64,000 nt of DNA from Hymenobacter armeniacus (GTDB taxonomy: Bacteria > Bacteroidota > Bacteroidia > Cytophagales > Hymenobacteraceae). Location: contig NZ_JACXAC010000007.1 of the NCBI RefSeq assembly GCF_014699055.1, forward strand, positions 62,001-126,000, in the 5' to 3' direction. Position 1 is the stretch's first letter, and each line of letters begins with the position of its first letter. Below the pieces are notes generated by a model that worked only from the letters and a program-made list of their open reading frames with translations, was not told where the DNA came from and did no database searches. Of the stretch, positions 53,658 to 62,138 are shown one piece after another. A program made the translations under genes and the position numbers.

Positions 53658-54614
53658 ATGTCTAAAATTCTACTCTTCCTGTTGCTGCTGACCAGCTTCA
53701 GCGGTTTTGCCCAGACCAAAACCGTGGTGGTGGCGCAAGACGGCTCCGGCAACTTCCGCACCGTGCAGGCCGCCCTCGACGCCGTGCCGCTCAACAACAA
53801 AACGCCCACCGTCATCTTCATCCGCAAGGGCATCTACAAGGAAAAGCTGAACCTGGCCAAGAAGCAAACCTTTGTGAAGCTGAAAGGGGAGGACCTCAAC
53901 ACCACCATCCTCACCTTCGACGACTACAACGGCCGCACCCCCGCCAACGGCGAGCCCCTGGGCACCTCGGAAGCCTCCACGTTCCGGGTGTTCGGCAACG
54001 ATTTCTCGGCCGAAAACATCACCTTCGAAAACACCGCCGGCACCGTGGGCCAGGGCCCCGCCATGTGGGTGTATGGCGACCGCGCCAAGTTCGTGAACTG
54101 CCGCTTCCTGGGCTTCCGCGACACGCTGTACGTGTACGGCTACGGCAGCCGCCAGTACTACAAAAACTGCTACATCGAAGGCACCACCGATTACATTCTG
54201 GGCTCGGCCACGGCGTACTTCGAGGAGTGCACGCTGTTTTGCAAAACGGGCGGCACGGTCATCATTGCCGCCTCCACTCCGGACAGCATCCGCTACGGCA
54301 TCGTGCTGCAGCGCTGCAAGATTGGCGGCGAGGCGCCTCCCCAGTCCTACTTCATCGCCCGCCCCTGGAAGCCCTTTGGCAAAACCGTGCTGCTCAACTG
54401 CGAGCTGAGCAACATCATCAAGCCCAAAGGCTGGGACCACTGGGGCAAGGAAAGCAACAAGCAAGACGCCTTTTTTGCCGAGTACAAATCGACCGGCGAA
54501 GGCGCGGCCCCCAAGGCCCGCATCCTGTGGAGCCGCCAGCTCACGCCCCAGCAGGCTGCCTTCTACACCCGCGAAGCCGTGCTAGGCAACTGGAACCCGC
54601 TGGCCGGCGAGTAG
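53658..54614 (+). CDS. Pectin methylesterase (CE8), Sec-exported without sorting domain
   Basis: This 318-residue protein has a signal peptide (MSKILLFLLLLTSFSGFAQ). The CE8 beta-helix begins TVVVAQDGSGNFRTVQAALD. Catalytic residues are in FRDTLYVYG, TDYILGSATAYFEEC and IARPWKPFGK; TDYILG replaces the usual DFIFG but keeps the Asp. It removes methyl esters from pectin fragments. Unlike the T9SS methylesterase it has no sorting domain and no accessory module, so it probably works in the periplasm on imported oligosaccharides. Confidence 0.92.
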   Translation: MSKILLFLLLLTSFSGFAQTKTVVVAQDGSGNFRTVQAALDAVPLNNKTPTVIFIRKGIYKEKLNLAKKQTFVKLKGEDLNTTILTFDDYNGRTPANGEPLGTSEASTFRVFGNDFSAENITFENTAGTVGQGPAMWVYGDRAKFVNCRFLGFRDTLYVYGYGSRQYYKNCYIEGTTDYILGSATAYFEECTLFCKTGGTVIIAASTPDSIRYGIVLQRCKIGGEAPPQSYFIARPWKPFGKTVLLNCELSNIIKPKGWDHWGKESNKQDAFFAEYKSTGEGAAPKARILWSRQLTPQQAAFYTREAVLGNWNPLAGE

Positions 54615-54632
54615 CCGTCATCCGTTGTTTCA

Positions 54633-54678
54633 CAACAGGCCCCGTTGGTGCGCTCCGGCGCATCAGCGGGGCCTGTTG
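54633..54678 (+). terminator. Hairpin after the second methylesterase gene
   Basis: 12-bp arms caacaggccccg/cggggcctgttg enclose a second stem (gtgcgc/gcgcat). No T tract follows; it could be a terminator or part of a dispersed intergenic repeat. Confidence 0.5.
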
Positions 54679-54966
54679 CGTACGGCCTCTCCCACTGGCT
54701 GCCTTCTAAAGGCGGGGATGGGTAGGCTACACGGCCACTCGGGCCGAGCCCGTGTGGACGCAAGACGCGCACCGCGGCACAGTAGGAAAAGGAAGCAGAG
54801 CCAGCCCCGGGTAGCAAATAGTTAGGAAATAGACAGCGGTGGTTTTGTTGATAAAGTTCAATTTTGATTATCAAAACGGACTGGTGCTGCGCTAGGGCAG
54901 GAGTAGCTGATTTTGCGGCTTTACGCGCGTTTTTAGGCAGGATGTGGGAGGCCAGGACTGGTATGG

Positions 54967-54984
54967 CATCGTTCCCGGCAACGA
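54967..54984 (+). promoter_or_regulatory. Pectin-locus operator site E (perfect)
   Basis: ATCGTTCCCGGCAACGAT, identical to site A, is preceded by ATGGC and followed by TTGCACAAAAATA. It stands at the head of the kduD-kduI-susCD-PL10-uxaB gene row. Confidence 0.75.
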
Positions 54985-55033
54985 TTGCACAAAAATAGAT
55001 TGTCCAACTCTTGCTTTTGGCCTGCTTGCCATG

Positions 55034-55041
55034 AAATATTT
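55034..55041 (+). promoter_or_regulatory. -7-like element AAATATTT of the kduD operon
   Basis: It lies 49 nt after operator E, the same gap as at site B. Its first base differs from TAATATTG. Confidence 0.35.
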
Positions 55042-55117
55042 ATGAAGCAGGACCGGCGCCAACCGCCGAGAACCATCCAAACTCCTCTTTCACTCTTCTC
55101 CGCATTGTCCCTTTTGT

Positions 55118-55888
55118 ATGACTGCATTCTCTTCTGCGTTTAGCTTGGCTGGTAAGCGTGCCCTCGTGACGGGCTGCGACCGTGGTATTGGACAAGCCAT
55201 TGCCCTGGGCCTAGCCGAGGCCGGCGCCGACATCATTGGCGTTTCCATCCACATGCCCAAGGGCGGCGAAACGGAGCTGGCCGTGCAGGCCCTGGGCCGC
55301 GAATACAAAGGCTACCAGGCCGATTTTGGCAAGCTGGAAGAGCTGCAGGGCTTCATCAAGCAGGTGCAGGCTGATTTTCCGGTTATCGACATCCTGTTCA
55401 ACAACGCCGGCATCATCCGCCGCGCGCCGGCCGTCGAACACTCCGACGAGGATTGGGACGCCGTGCTGAGCATCAACCTCGACGCGCCCTTCCGCCTGGC
55501 CCGCGCCATCGGCGGCCAGATGCTGCAGAACGGCTCGGGCAAAATCGTGTTCACGGCCTCGCTGCTCACCTTTCAGGGCGGCATCAACGTGCCGGGCTAC
55601 GCGGCCAGTAAGGGCGGCGTGGGCAGCTTGGTGAAGGCCCTGGCCAACGAGTGGGCCGGCCGCGGCGTGAACGTGAACGCCATTGCGCCCGGCTACGTGG
55701 CCACCGACAACACCGCCGCCCTGCGCCAGGACGAAGAGCGCAGCGCCGCCATCCTCTCGCGCATTCCGGCCGGCCGCTGGGCCCTGCCTTCTGATTACGC
55801 CGGCCCGGCCGTGTTCCTGGCCTCGGCGGCCAGCGACTACGTGCACGGCACCATCCTCACCGTCGACGGCGGCTGGATGGGGCGGTAA
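55118..55888 (+). CDS. kduD: 2-dehydro-3-deoxy-D-gluconate 5-dehydrogenase
   Basis: This 256-residue short-chain dehydrogenase interconverts 3-deoxy-D-glycero-2,5-hexodiulosonate and 2-keto-3-deoxygluconate. Nucleotide-binding motif: LVTGCDRGIGQAIALGLAEAG. NNAG motif: LFNNAGIIRR, with the IIRR run typical of KduD. Catalytic Ser and Tyr-x3-Lys: TASLLTF and GYAASKGG. Context next to kduI and pectinases supports KduD over other dehydrogenases. It is the first gene of the row controlled by operator E. Confidence 0.9.
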   Translation: MTAFSSAFSLAGKRALVTGCDRGIGQAIALGLAEAGADIIGVSIHMPKGGETELAVQALGREYKGYQADFGKLEELQGFIKQVQADFPVIDILFNNAGIIRRAPAVEHSDEDWDAVLSINLDAPFRLARAIGGQMLQNGSGKIVFTASLLTFQGGINVPGYAASKGGVGSLVKALANEWAGRGVNVNAIAPGYVATDNTAALRQDEERSAAILSRIPAGRWALPSDYAGPAVFLASAASDYVHGTILTVDGGWMGR

Positions 55889-55980
55889 AATCAGTGAACA
55901 GTTATCAGTGAACAGTGAGCAATTTTGCTTGATTGTCTTCTGAAAAACTGTTCACTGCTCACTGCTAACTGCTAACTGAA
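55889..55980. repeat. Dispersed 'cagtgaacagt' repeat between kduD and kduI
   Basis: Direct copies of atcagtgaacagt and tandem gctaactgctaactg form an imperfect inverted repeat across the whole gap. Such sequences recur in intergenic spacers of many Bacteroidota. It is not a terminator, since no T tract follows. Confidence 0.6.
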
Positions 55981-55982
55981 AT

Positions 55983-56813
55983 ATGACCCAACGCTTTGCC
56001 ATCGGTCCCCGCGAAACGGCCACGCTCAACACGAGCGGCATCCGCGAGCATTTCCTGATTTCAACCATCTTCACGCCCGGCGAAATCGAGCTGACCTACA
56101 CGCACTACGACCGCATGATAGTGGGCGGGGCCCAGCCCACCGGCGCGGCGCTCACGCTGCCCTGCCCCGAGTCGCTGAAGGCCAACTTCTTCTTGGAGCG
56201 CCGCGAGCTGGGCGCCCTGAACGTGGGCGGCGCCGGCACCATCACCGTGGACGGCACGGTGTACGAGCTGGGCAACCAGGACTGCCTCTACGTGGGCATG
56301 GGCTCGAAAGAAGTGGCTTTTGCCAGCGTCGATGCGGCCCAGCCGGCCAAGTTCTACTTGCTCTCGGCCCCGGCGCACGCGGTGCACCCCACCACGCGCC
56401 GCACCCAGGCCGAAGCCACGCCCGTGGAAATGGGCGCCCGGGAAACGGCCAACGAGCGCACCATCTACAAATACATCTACCAGGAAGGCATTCAGAGCTG
56501 CCAGCTGGTGATGGGCCTGACCCAGCTGAAAGTGGGCAGCGTGTGGAACACCATGCCGAGCCACACCCACGACCGCCGCATGGAAGCCTACCTCTACTTC
56601 AACCTGCCCCAGGGCCAGCGCGTGCTGCACCTGCTGGGCGAGCCCACCGAAACCCGCCCGCTGTGGGTGAGCAACGAGCAGGCCATCCTCTCGCCGCCGT
56701 GGTCCATCCACACGGGCTGCGGCTCGAGCCACTACGCCTTCATCTGGGGCATGGCCGGCGAAAACCGCGAATACACCGACATGGACGCCGTGCCGCTCGA
56801 CGCACTGCGCTAG
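55983..56813 (+). CDS. kduI: 5-dehydro-4-deoxy-D-glucuronate isomerase
   Basis: This 276-residue cupin isomerase converts 4-deoxy-L-threo-5-hexosulose uronate, made by GH105 from unsaturated oligogalacturonide, to 3-deoxy-D-glycero-2,5-hexodiulosonate. The zinc site is in NTMPSHTHDRRMEAYLYF (two His and Glu) and a later SIHTGCGSSHYAFIWGMAGEN (His). The start MTQRFAIGPRETATLNT and the length are standard. It supplies the KduD substrate. Confidence 0.95.
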   Translation: MTQRFAIGPRETATLNTSGIREHFLISTIFTPGEIELTYTHYDRMIVGGAQPTGAALTLPCPESLKANFFLERRELGALNVGGAGTITVDGTVYELGNQDCLYVGMGSKEVAFASVDAAQPAKFYLLSAPAHAVHPTTRRTQAEATPVEMGARETANERTIYKYIYQEGIQSCQLVMGLTQLKVGSVWNTMPSHTHDRRMEAYLYFNLPQGQRVLHLLGEPTETRPLWVSNEQAILSPPWSIHTGCGSSHYAFIWGMAGENREYTDMDAVPLDALR

Positions 56814-56852
56814 CAATCTTTTAAAAAAACTCCCACCCCAATTTTTTCACTC

Positions 56853-59800
56853 ATGAAAAAACATTTTCTCCTGGTCTGGCTCCTGTTCTTCGGGAGCATC
56901 GGGCTGGCCATGGCCCAAAGCCGCCAAGTGCAGGGCGTCGTGAAGTCGGCGGAGGGCGAAGCCCTCCCGGGCGTGACCGTGCTCGTGGAAGGCACCACCA
57001 ATGGCGCTTCTACGGGCGTAAACGGCGACTACAGCCTCACGCTTCCTGCCGCCAGCGCCGCCACGGCCAAGCTGCGGTTCAGCTTTGTGGGCTACACCTC
57101 GAAAGAAGTAACCGTGGGTGACCAAACCACCATCAACGTAACGCTGGCTGCCGATAGCAAGCAGCTCGAAGACGTGGTGGTGATTGGCTACCAGGAAGTG
57201 CAGCGCCGCGACGTCACCGGCTCGGTGTCGTCGGTGAGCGCGCAGCAAATCAAGGACGTGCCCGTAAACTCGGCCGCGGAAGCCCTGACCGGCCGCCTGG
57301 CCGGCGTGCAGCTGACCAGCGCCGAAGGCACCCCCGGCAACCTCAACGTGCAGGTGCGCGTGCGGGGCGGCGGCTCCATTACGCAGGACAACTCGCCGCT
57401 GTACGTGGTCGACGGTATTCAGATTGAAAACGCGCTGAGCGTGATTGCCCCGCAGGACATTGCCTCGGTCGACGTGCTGAAGGATGCGTCGGCTACGGCC
57501 ATCTACGGCGCCCGCGGCGCCAACGGCGTTATCATCATCACCACCAAAAAAGGCAGCGAAGGCCGCACGGTGGTGAGCTACAACGGCTTCGTGGGCGTGC
57601 GCCGCATTGCCAAGACGCTGAGCGTGCTGCAGCCCCAGGATTACCTGAATTACGAGTACGAGCGTTCGCGCGTGATTGGCAACGTCTCGGGCGGCTTGCC
57701 TACGTTCAAGAGCCTCTACGGCAGCACCAACTTCAACAGCGACACGCTGCTGCGCGCCCGCAACGCTCCCTTCGTGAACTGGCAGGACGAGGTGTTTGGC
57801 CGCGACGCGTACCAGCAGACGCATAACGTGTCGGTGGCCGGCGGCGCCAAGGGCACCACTTACTCGCTCAGCCTCACGCGCAACGACGAGCAGGGCATTC
57901 AGCGCGGCTCGGACTATTCGCGCAATCTGCTCAACTTCCGCTTCGACACCAAGGCCAGCGACAAGTTCCGCATCGGTCTGAATGTCCGCTACAACGACCA
58001 GGGCACCTTGGGCGCCGGCACCTCCACCACGGGTTCGAACACTACCTCGCGCCTGCGCAACGCCGTGCAATACCAGCCGCTGCTGGTGCCCCGTCCCGAC
58101 GGCTTCGTGCCCGACCCGGCCGTGTTCGACTCGGACGTGGCCGACTTCTCGGGCCTGGTGAACCCCATCGTGACCATCGACAACGAGTACCGCAACGACA
58201 AGCGCCGCACCATCAACATCGGCGCCAATGCGTCTTATGAGATTGTGAAGGGCCTGACGTTCCGCACCACGGCCGGTTTCGACATCACCGACATCAACCT
58301 GGGCACGTTCAACGGCCGGTATTCGCCCACGCTGCGCTCGCCCGCCGGCGGCTACTCCAACCTGCCCTTCGCCACGCTGACAACCACCAAGCAGGCCACG
58401 CTCAACAACTCGAACGTGTTGGACTACAGCTTCAAGAGCGGCAAGCACTCGGGCGGCGTGCTGCTGGGCGAAGAAGTGTACCAGCAGCGGGCCGACCAGA
58501 TTTACATCCAGACCAACTTCCTGCCGCTGGAAATCACGGCCGAGCGGGCACTGGCCAACATCAACCAAGGCGTGATTCCGGCCGGCCAGACGGCCCAGCC
58601 CGTGCTGCCCCAAACGAGCATTCCGGCCGACTACCGCCAGCTTTCGGGCTTCGGCCGCCTGACCTACTCGTACGACGACAAGTACCTGTTCACGGGTACC
58701 TTCCGCGTCGATGGCTCGTCGAAGTTTCCCCCCGGCAAGAAGCTGGGCTTCTTCCCCGGCGCTTCGGCCGCGTGGCGCATCTCGCGTGAGGAGTTCTTCA
58801 AGGACATCCCCACCATCACGGACCTGAAACTGCGCCTGAGCTACGGCCAGGCCGGCAACAACCGCATCAACGACTTCCTTTACAACCAGCTGTTCCAGGC
58901 CGGCAGCGCCCCCTATGCGCTGAACCACACCCTGGTGCTGGGCTCGGCGGCTACCGGTCTGGCAAACCCCAACCTCATCTGGGAATCGACCACGACCCGC
59001 AACATCGGCATCGACCTGGCCCTGCTCGACAACCGCGTGCAGTTCACGGCTGATGCGTACTACAACACCACCAGCGACCTGCTGCTGAACAAGCCGGTGC
59101 CGGCCTTCCTGGGCTACACCACGCAGCTGCAAAACGTGGGCTCGACCTCGAACAAAGGCCTGGAACTGCAGCTGACCGGCAACATCGTCCGCAACGAGAA
59201 CTTCAGCTGGACGGCCACGGCCAACGCCTCGTTCAACCGCGGCCGCATCGAGAGCCTGGGCGGCGACCAGCAGCAAATTCTCGGCATTACCTCGGGCTGG
59301 GGCGGCACCGCCCTCACCCAGGACTACCTGGCCCGCGTGGGCCGGCCCGTGGGCGAGATGTACGGCTACGTGACCGACGGCTACCTGACCGCCAACGACT
59401 TCTCGGGCTACGTGCCCCCCACTACGAGCACCAGCAGCATTGCCAACTCGTGGACGCCCCGCACCGACATCAAGTTTGTGGATAACCTCGGCCTCATCGG
59501 CGAAACGGCCTACCGCCCGGGCCTGCTGAAGCTGAAGGACCTGAACGGCGACGGCAAGATTGACGCCAACGACCAGACGGTCATCGGCAACGCCAACCCC
59601 AAAATGGTGGGCGGCCTGAACCAGCAGTTCACGTTCAAAGGTTTCGACGCCAGCGTGTTCTTGAACTTCGTGCTGGGCAACGACGTGTACAACGCCAATA
59701 AGATAGAGTTCACCTCGAACACCGCCAACACGGCCTTCAACAACGTGCTGGGCATCATGGGCAACCGCTACCGCATCATCGAGGCCGACGGCTCGCCCAT

Positions 59801-60140
59801 CACCACCATTGCCCGCCTGAACGAAGTGAACCAGAACGCCAACATCTGGACGCCCACCCGCAACCTAGTGTTCCACTCCTGGGCCGTGGAAGACGGCTCG
59901 TTCCTGCGCGTGAACAACATTACCGTGGGCTACACCCTGCCCAAGGCACTGACCGGCCGCGCCAAGATTCAGAGCCTGCGCTTCTACCTCACGGCCAACA
60001 ACGTGTACACCTTCACCAAATACACGGGCTACGACCCGGAGGTGAACACCCGCCGCGCCACCCCGCTCACGCCGGGCGTGGACTACGCCGCCTACCCCCG
60101 CAGCCGCGCCTTGCTCTTCGGCGTGAACCTGTCGCTTTAA
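56853..60140 (+). CDS. SusC/RagA-type TonB-linked outer-membrane transporter
   Basis: This 1095-residue protein has a signal peptide (MKKHFLLVWLLFFGSIGLA, then MAQSRQ). A carboxypeptidase-regulatory-like domain (VQGVVKSAEGEALPGVTVLVEG) comes first, then the SusC-family TonB box region EDVVVIGYQEVQRRDVTGS, the plug (AEALTGRLAGVQLTSAEG, VRVRGGGSITQDNSPLYVVDG, ASVDVLKDASATAIYG) and a 22-strand barrel to the terminal GVNLSL. It forms the outer-membrane gate for pectin oligosaccharides, driven by TonB, with the SusD lid encoded next. It lies 39 bp after kduI, so it is in the same operon. Confidence 0.95.
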   Translation: MKKHFLLVWLLFFGSIGLAMAQSRQVQGVVKSAEGEALPGVTVLVEGTTNGASTGVNGDYSLTLPAASAATAKLRFSFVGYTSKEVTVGDQTTINVTLAADSKQLEDVVVIGYQEVQRRDVTGSVSSVSAQQIKDVPVNSAAEALTGRLAGVQLTSAEGTPGNLNVQVRVRGGGSITQDNSPLYVVDGIQIENALSVIAPQDIASVDVLKDASATAIYGARGANGVIIITTKKGSEGRTVVSYNGFVGVRRIAKTLSVLQPQDYLNYEYERSRVIGNVSGGLPTFKSLYGSTNFNSDTLLRARNAPFVNWQDEVFGRDAYQQTHNVSVAGGAKGTTYSLSLTRNDEQGIQRGSDYSRNLLNFRFDTKASDKFRIGLNVRYNDQGTLGAGTSTTGSNTTSRLRNAVQYQPLLVPRPDGFVPDPAVFDSDVADFSGLVNPIVTIDNEYRNDKRRTINIGANASYEIVKGLTFRTTAGFDITDINLGTFNGRYSPTLRSPAGGYSNLPFATLTTTKQATLNNSNVLDYSFKSGKHSGGVLLGEEVYQQRADQIYIQTNFLPLEITAERALANINQGVIPAGQTAQPVLPQTSIPADYRQLSGFGRLTYSYDDKYLFTGTFRVDGSSKFPPGKKLGFFPGASAAWRISREEFFKDIPTITDLKLRLSYGQAGNNRINDFLYNQLFQAGSAPYALNHTLVLGSAATGLANPNLIWESTTTRNIGIDLALLDNRVQFTADAYYNTTSDLLLNKPVPAFLGYTTQLQNVGSTSNKGLELQLTGNIVRNENFSWTATANASFNRGRIESLGGDQQQILGITSGWGGTALTQDYLARVGRPVGEMYGYVTDGYLTANDFSGYVPPTTSTSSIANSWTPRTDIKFVDNLGLIGETAYRPGLLKLKDLNGDGKIDANDQTVIGNANPKMVGGLNQQFTFKGFDASVFLNFVLGNDVYNANKIEFTSNTANTAFNNVLGIMGNRYRIIEADGSPITTIARLNEVNQNANIWTPTRNLVFHSWAVEDGSFLRVNNITVGYTLPKALTGRAKIQSLRFYLTANNVYTFTKYTGYDPEVNTRRATPLTPGVDYAAYPRSRALLFGVNLSL

Positions 60141-60167
60141 TTCCCACCCGTTTTTCGCCTCAACTAT

Positions 60168-62069
60168 ATGAAATCGTTTCATTCTTTTGGCCGGGTTGCA
60201 CTGGCCGCGGTGGTCCTGGCCGGTGCTGGCGGGCTGCTGTCTTCGTGCAAAGACTACTTGGAAGTGGAGCCCCTGGCGCTGAACACCACCGAGTACACGT
60301 TCAGCAGCGTGAGCGGCGCCACGGCGGCCGTCATTGGCGCCTACGACCCGCTCTCGGGCGACAACGGCTACGGCACGCGCATCAGCATGTACTACCCGTT
60401 GGACTCGGACGAGCTGATTGGCTCGGCCGGGGCCGCCGACGGCGCCCGCCGCAGCATTGCCCGCTACACGGCGCTGCCCAACAACACCGAAATCAACAAC
60501 CCCTGGAACCAACTGTACCAGGGCGTGGAGCGCTCCAACATCTGCATCGACCAGATTCCGAAGATGGCCCTCTACACCGGCGGCAGCGCCACCGACATGG
60601 CGGCCCTGAAGCGTCTGCACGGCGAAGCCCTCACGCTGCGCGCCCAATATCTGTTCGAGCTGGTGCGCAACTGGGGCAACGTGCCCGTGCAGTTCACGCC
60701 GGCCGTGTCGGGCCAGGATTTCAACCTGCCCAACTCCAACAGCAACGCCACCCTGAAACAACTGGTGGACGACCTGCTGGTGGCCGAAAACCTGCTGCCC
60801 TGGCGCTCGCAGGCCGGTGCGGCCAACGAGCGCATCACCAAAGGCGCTGCCAAGGCGCTGCGCGCCCGCATTGCCCTCTACCGCGGCGGCTACTCGCTGC
60901 AGGGCAACCAGATGACGCGCCCGGCCGACTACCTCGACTACTACCGCATTGCCCGCCAGGAGTGCCAGGAGCTGATGACCCCCACGGCCCGCCTGGAGCA
61001 CAACCTGAACCCGAGCTTCCTGGAAGTGTTCAAAAGCATGAACGAGCTGCGCAACGAGAGCTCAAACGAAATCATGTTCCAGGTGGGCATGGGCACGGCC
61101 ACGGGCGCTTCGGGCAGCAAGCTGGGCTACTACAACGGCCCGCGCCTGCAAAACCCGTCCAGCATCTACGGCTCGACGCAGGGCGCCGTGACCATCGCGC
61201 CGCCCTACTTCTACGCGTTTGACTCGACCGACACGCGCCGCGACGTGACCATCACCACCTACGGCATTGCCAGCACCGGCACCTTCCAGATTGGCGTGGC
61301 CCTGAACTCGGCCACCGACGGCAAATGGCGCCGCGATTGGCACATCCCGCCCGTGACGGGCTCGGTGAACTACCTCGACTACAACTGGCCCATCATCCGT
61401 TTCGCCGACGTGCTGCTCATGTTTGCGGAGGCGGAGAACGAACTCAACAGCGCCCCCACCCAAGCCGCGCAGGACGCCTTCATGGAAGTGCGCACCCGGG
61501 GCTTCGGCGGCAACCGCGCCCTGGCTACTTCGACCTTGGCGCAAGCCGGCTTTAGCCTGACCAGCAAGGCCAGCTTCTTCAACGCCATCGTGAACGAGCG
61601 GTACATCGAGTTCGGGGGCGAAGGCATCCGCAAGTACGACCTGCTGCGCTGGAACCTGTTCGAAACCAAGATGGCCGAAGTAAAGAACAACATCGAGAAA
61701 ATGGCCCAGGGCCTGCCTCCCTACCAGAACGTGCCCCTGTACCAGTACTACCGCACGCCCACCGGCCCCTCGCTGGCGGTGCAGCCCATTCAGTGGGTGC
61801 GCTCGTTCTACCGGCCTTCGCCCACGCCCAACACGGCCCCGGCCGGCACCACCCGCGTGAACTGGCGCCAGGCCATCGACGCGAGCTACGTGGCCAACAC
61901 CAAGCCCTCGGGCACGGTGTACACGCTGCCCGGCGCCACCACCAGCGTCACCAGCGTTGGCTCGGGTTTGGCGGCCGAGTACCAGCCCGGCAAAGGCAAG
62001 GAGCTGCTGCCCATCCCGCAGGCCACCATCAGCGCCGACCCGGCCCTGAAGCAAAACTTCGGCTACTAA
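60168..62069 (+). CDS. SusD/RagB-type substrate-binding lipoprotein
   Basis: This 633-residue lipoprotein has a lipobox LLSSC (Cys about residue 27) and continues KDYLEVEPLALNTTEYTF, the SusD family N-terminus. Helical TPR-like segments (YLFELVRNWGNVPVQF, ALRARIALYRGGYSL) frame the binding surface, and VNERYIEFGGEGIRKYDLLRWNLFE is the conserved C-terminal part. It lies 27 bp after the susC-like gene and forms the lid of that transporter on the cell surface. Its substrate is probably galacturonan oligosaccharide, from the neighbours. Confidence 0.95.
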   Translation: MKSFHSFGRVALAAVVLAGAGGLLSSCKDYLEVEPLALNTTEYTFSSVSGATAAVIGAYDPLSGDNGYGTRISMYYPLDSDELIGSAGAADGARRSIARYTALPNNTEINNPWNQLYQGVERSNICIDQIPKMALYTGGSATDMAALKRLHGEALTLRAQYLFELVRNWGNVPVQFTPAVSGQDFNLPNSNSNATLKQLVDDLLVAENLLPWRSQAGAANERITKGAAKALRARIALYRGGYSLQGNQMTRPADYLDYYRIARQECQELMTPTARLEHNLNPSFLEVFKSMNELRNESSNEIMFQVGMGTATGASGSKLGYYNGPRLQNPSSIYGSTQGAVTIAPPYFYAFDSTDTRRDVTITTYGIASTGTFQIGVALNSATDGKWRRDWHIPPVTGSVNYLDYNWPIIRFADVLLMFAEAENELNSAPTQAAQDAFMEVRTRGFGGNRALATSTLAQAGFSLTSKASFFNAIVNERYIEFGGEGIRKYDLLRWNLFETKMAEVKNNIEKMAQGLPPYQNVPLYQYYRTPTGPSLAVQPIQWVRSFYRPSPTPNTAPAGTTRVNWRQAIDASYVANTKPSGTVYTLPGATTSVTSVGSGLAAEYQPGKGKELLPIPQATISADPALKQNFGY

Positions 62070-62076
62070 GCATCCT

Positions 62077-62112
62077 CGGCGGCGGGAACGGAACCGTCCG
62101 GGCCCGCCGCCG
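62077..62112 (+). promoter_or_regulatory. 10-bp hairpin between SusD-like and PL10 genes
   Basis: Arms cggcggcggg/cccgccgccg (62077-62086 and 62103-62112) enclose an inner acgg/ccgt stem and have no T tract. It could stabilise the susCD mRNA end while letting some transcription pass to PL10. Confidence 0.5.
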
Positions 62113-62138
62113 GGAAATTTCCCCTCTCCGGTTACACC

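Larger units (their letters stand above)
54615..55117. other. Regulatory spacer upstream of the kduD operon
   Basis: This 503-bp region carries a hairpin (54633-54678), operator E (54967-54984) and a -7-like element (55034-55041). The minus-strand frame 54563-54874 reads like a translated repeat and is not accepted as a gene. Confidence 0.6.

Noticed and set aside
54563..54874. 103-codon minus-strand frame in the spacer before kduD
   Set aside because: It reads through a hairpin and a repeat-like stretch, with a low-complexity Pro/Gly peptide; better explained as an intergenic repeat.
56847..59276. 809-codon minus-strand frame opposite the SusC gene
   Set aside because: Shadow of the SusC coding frame with no recognisable domain.
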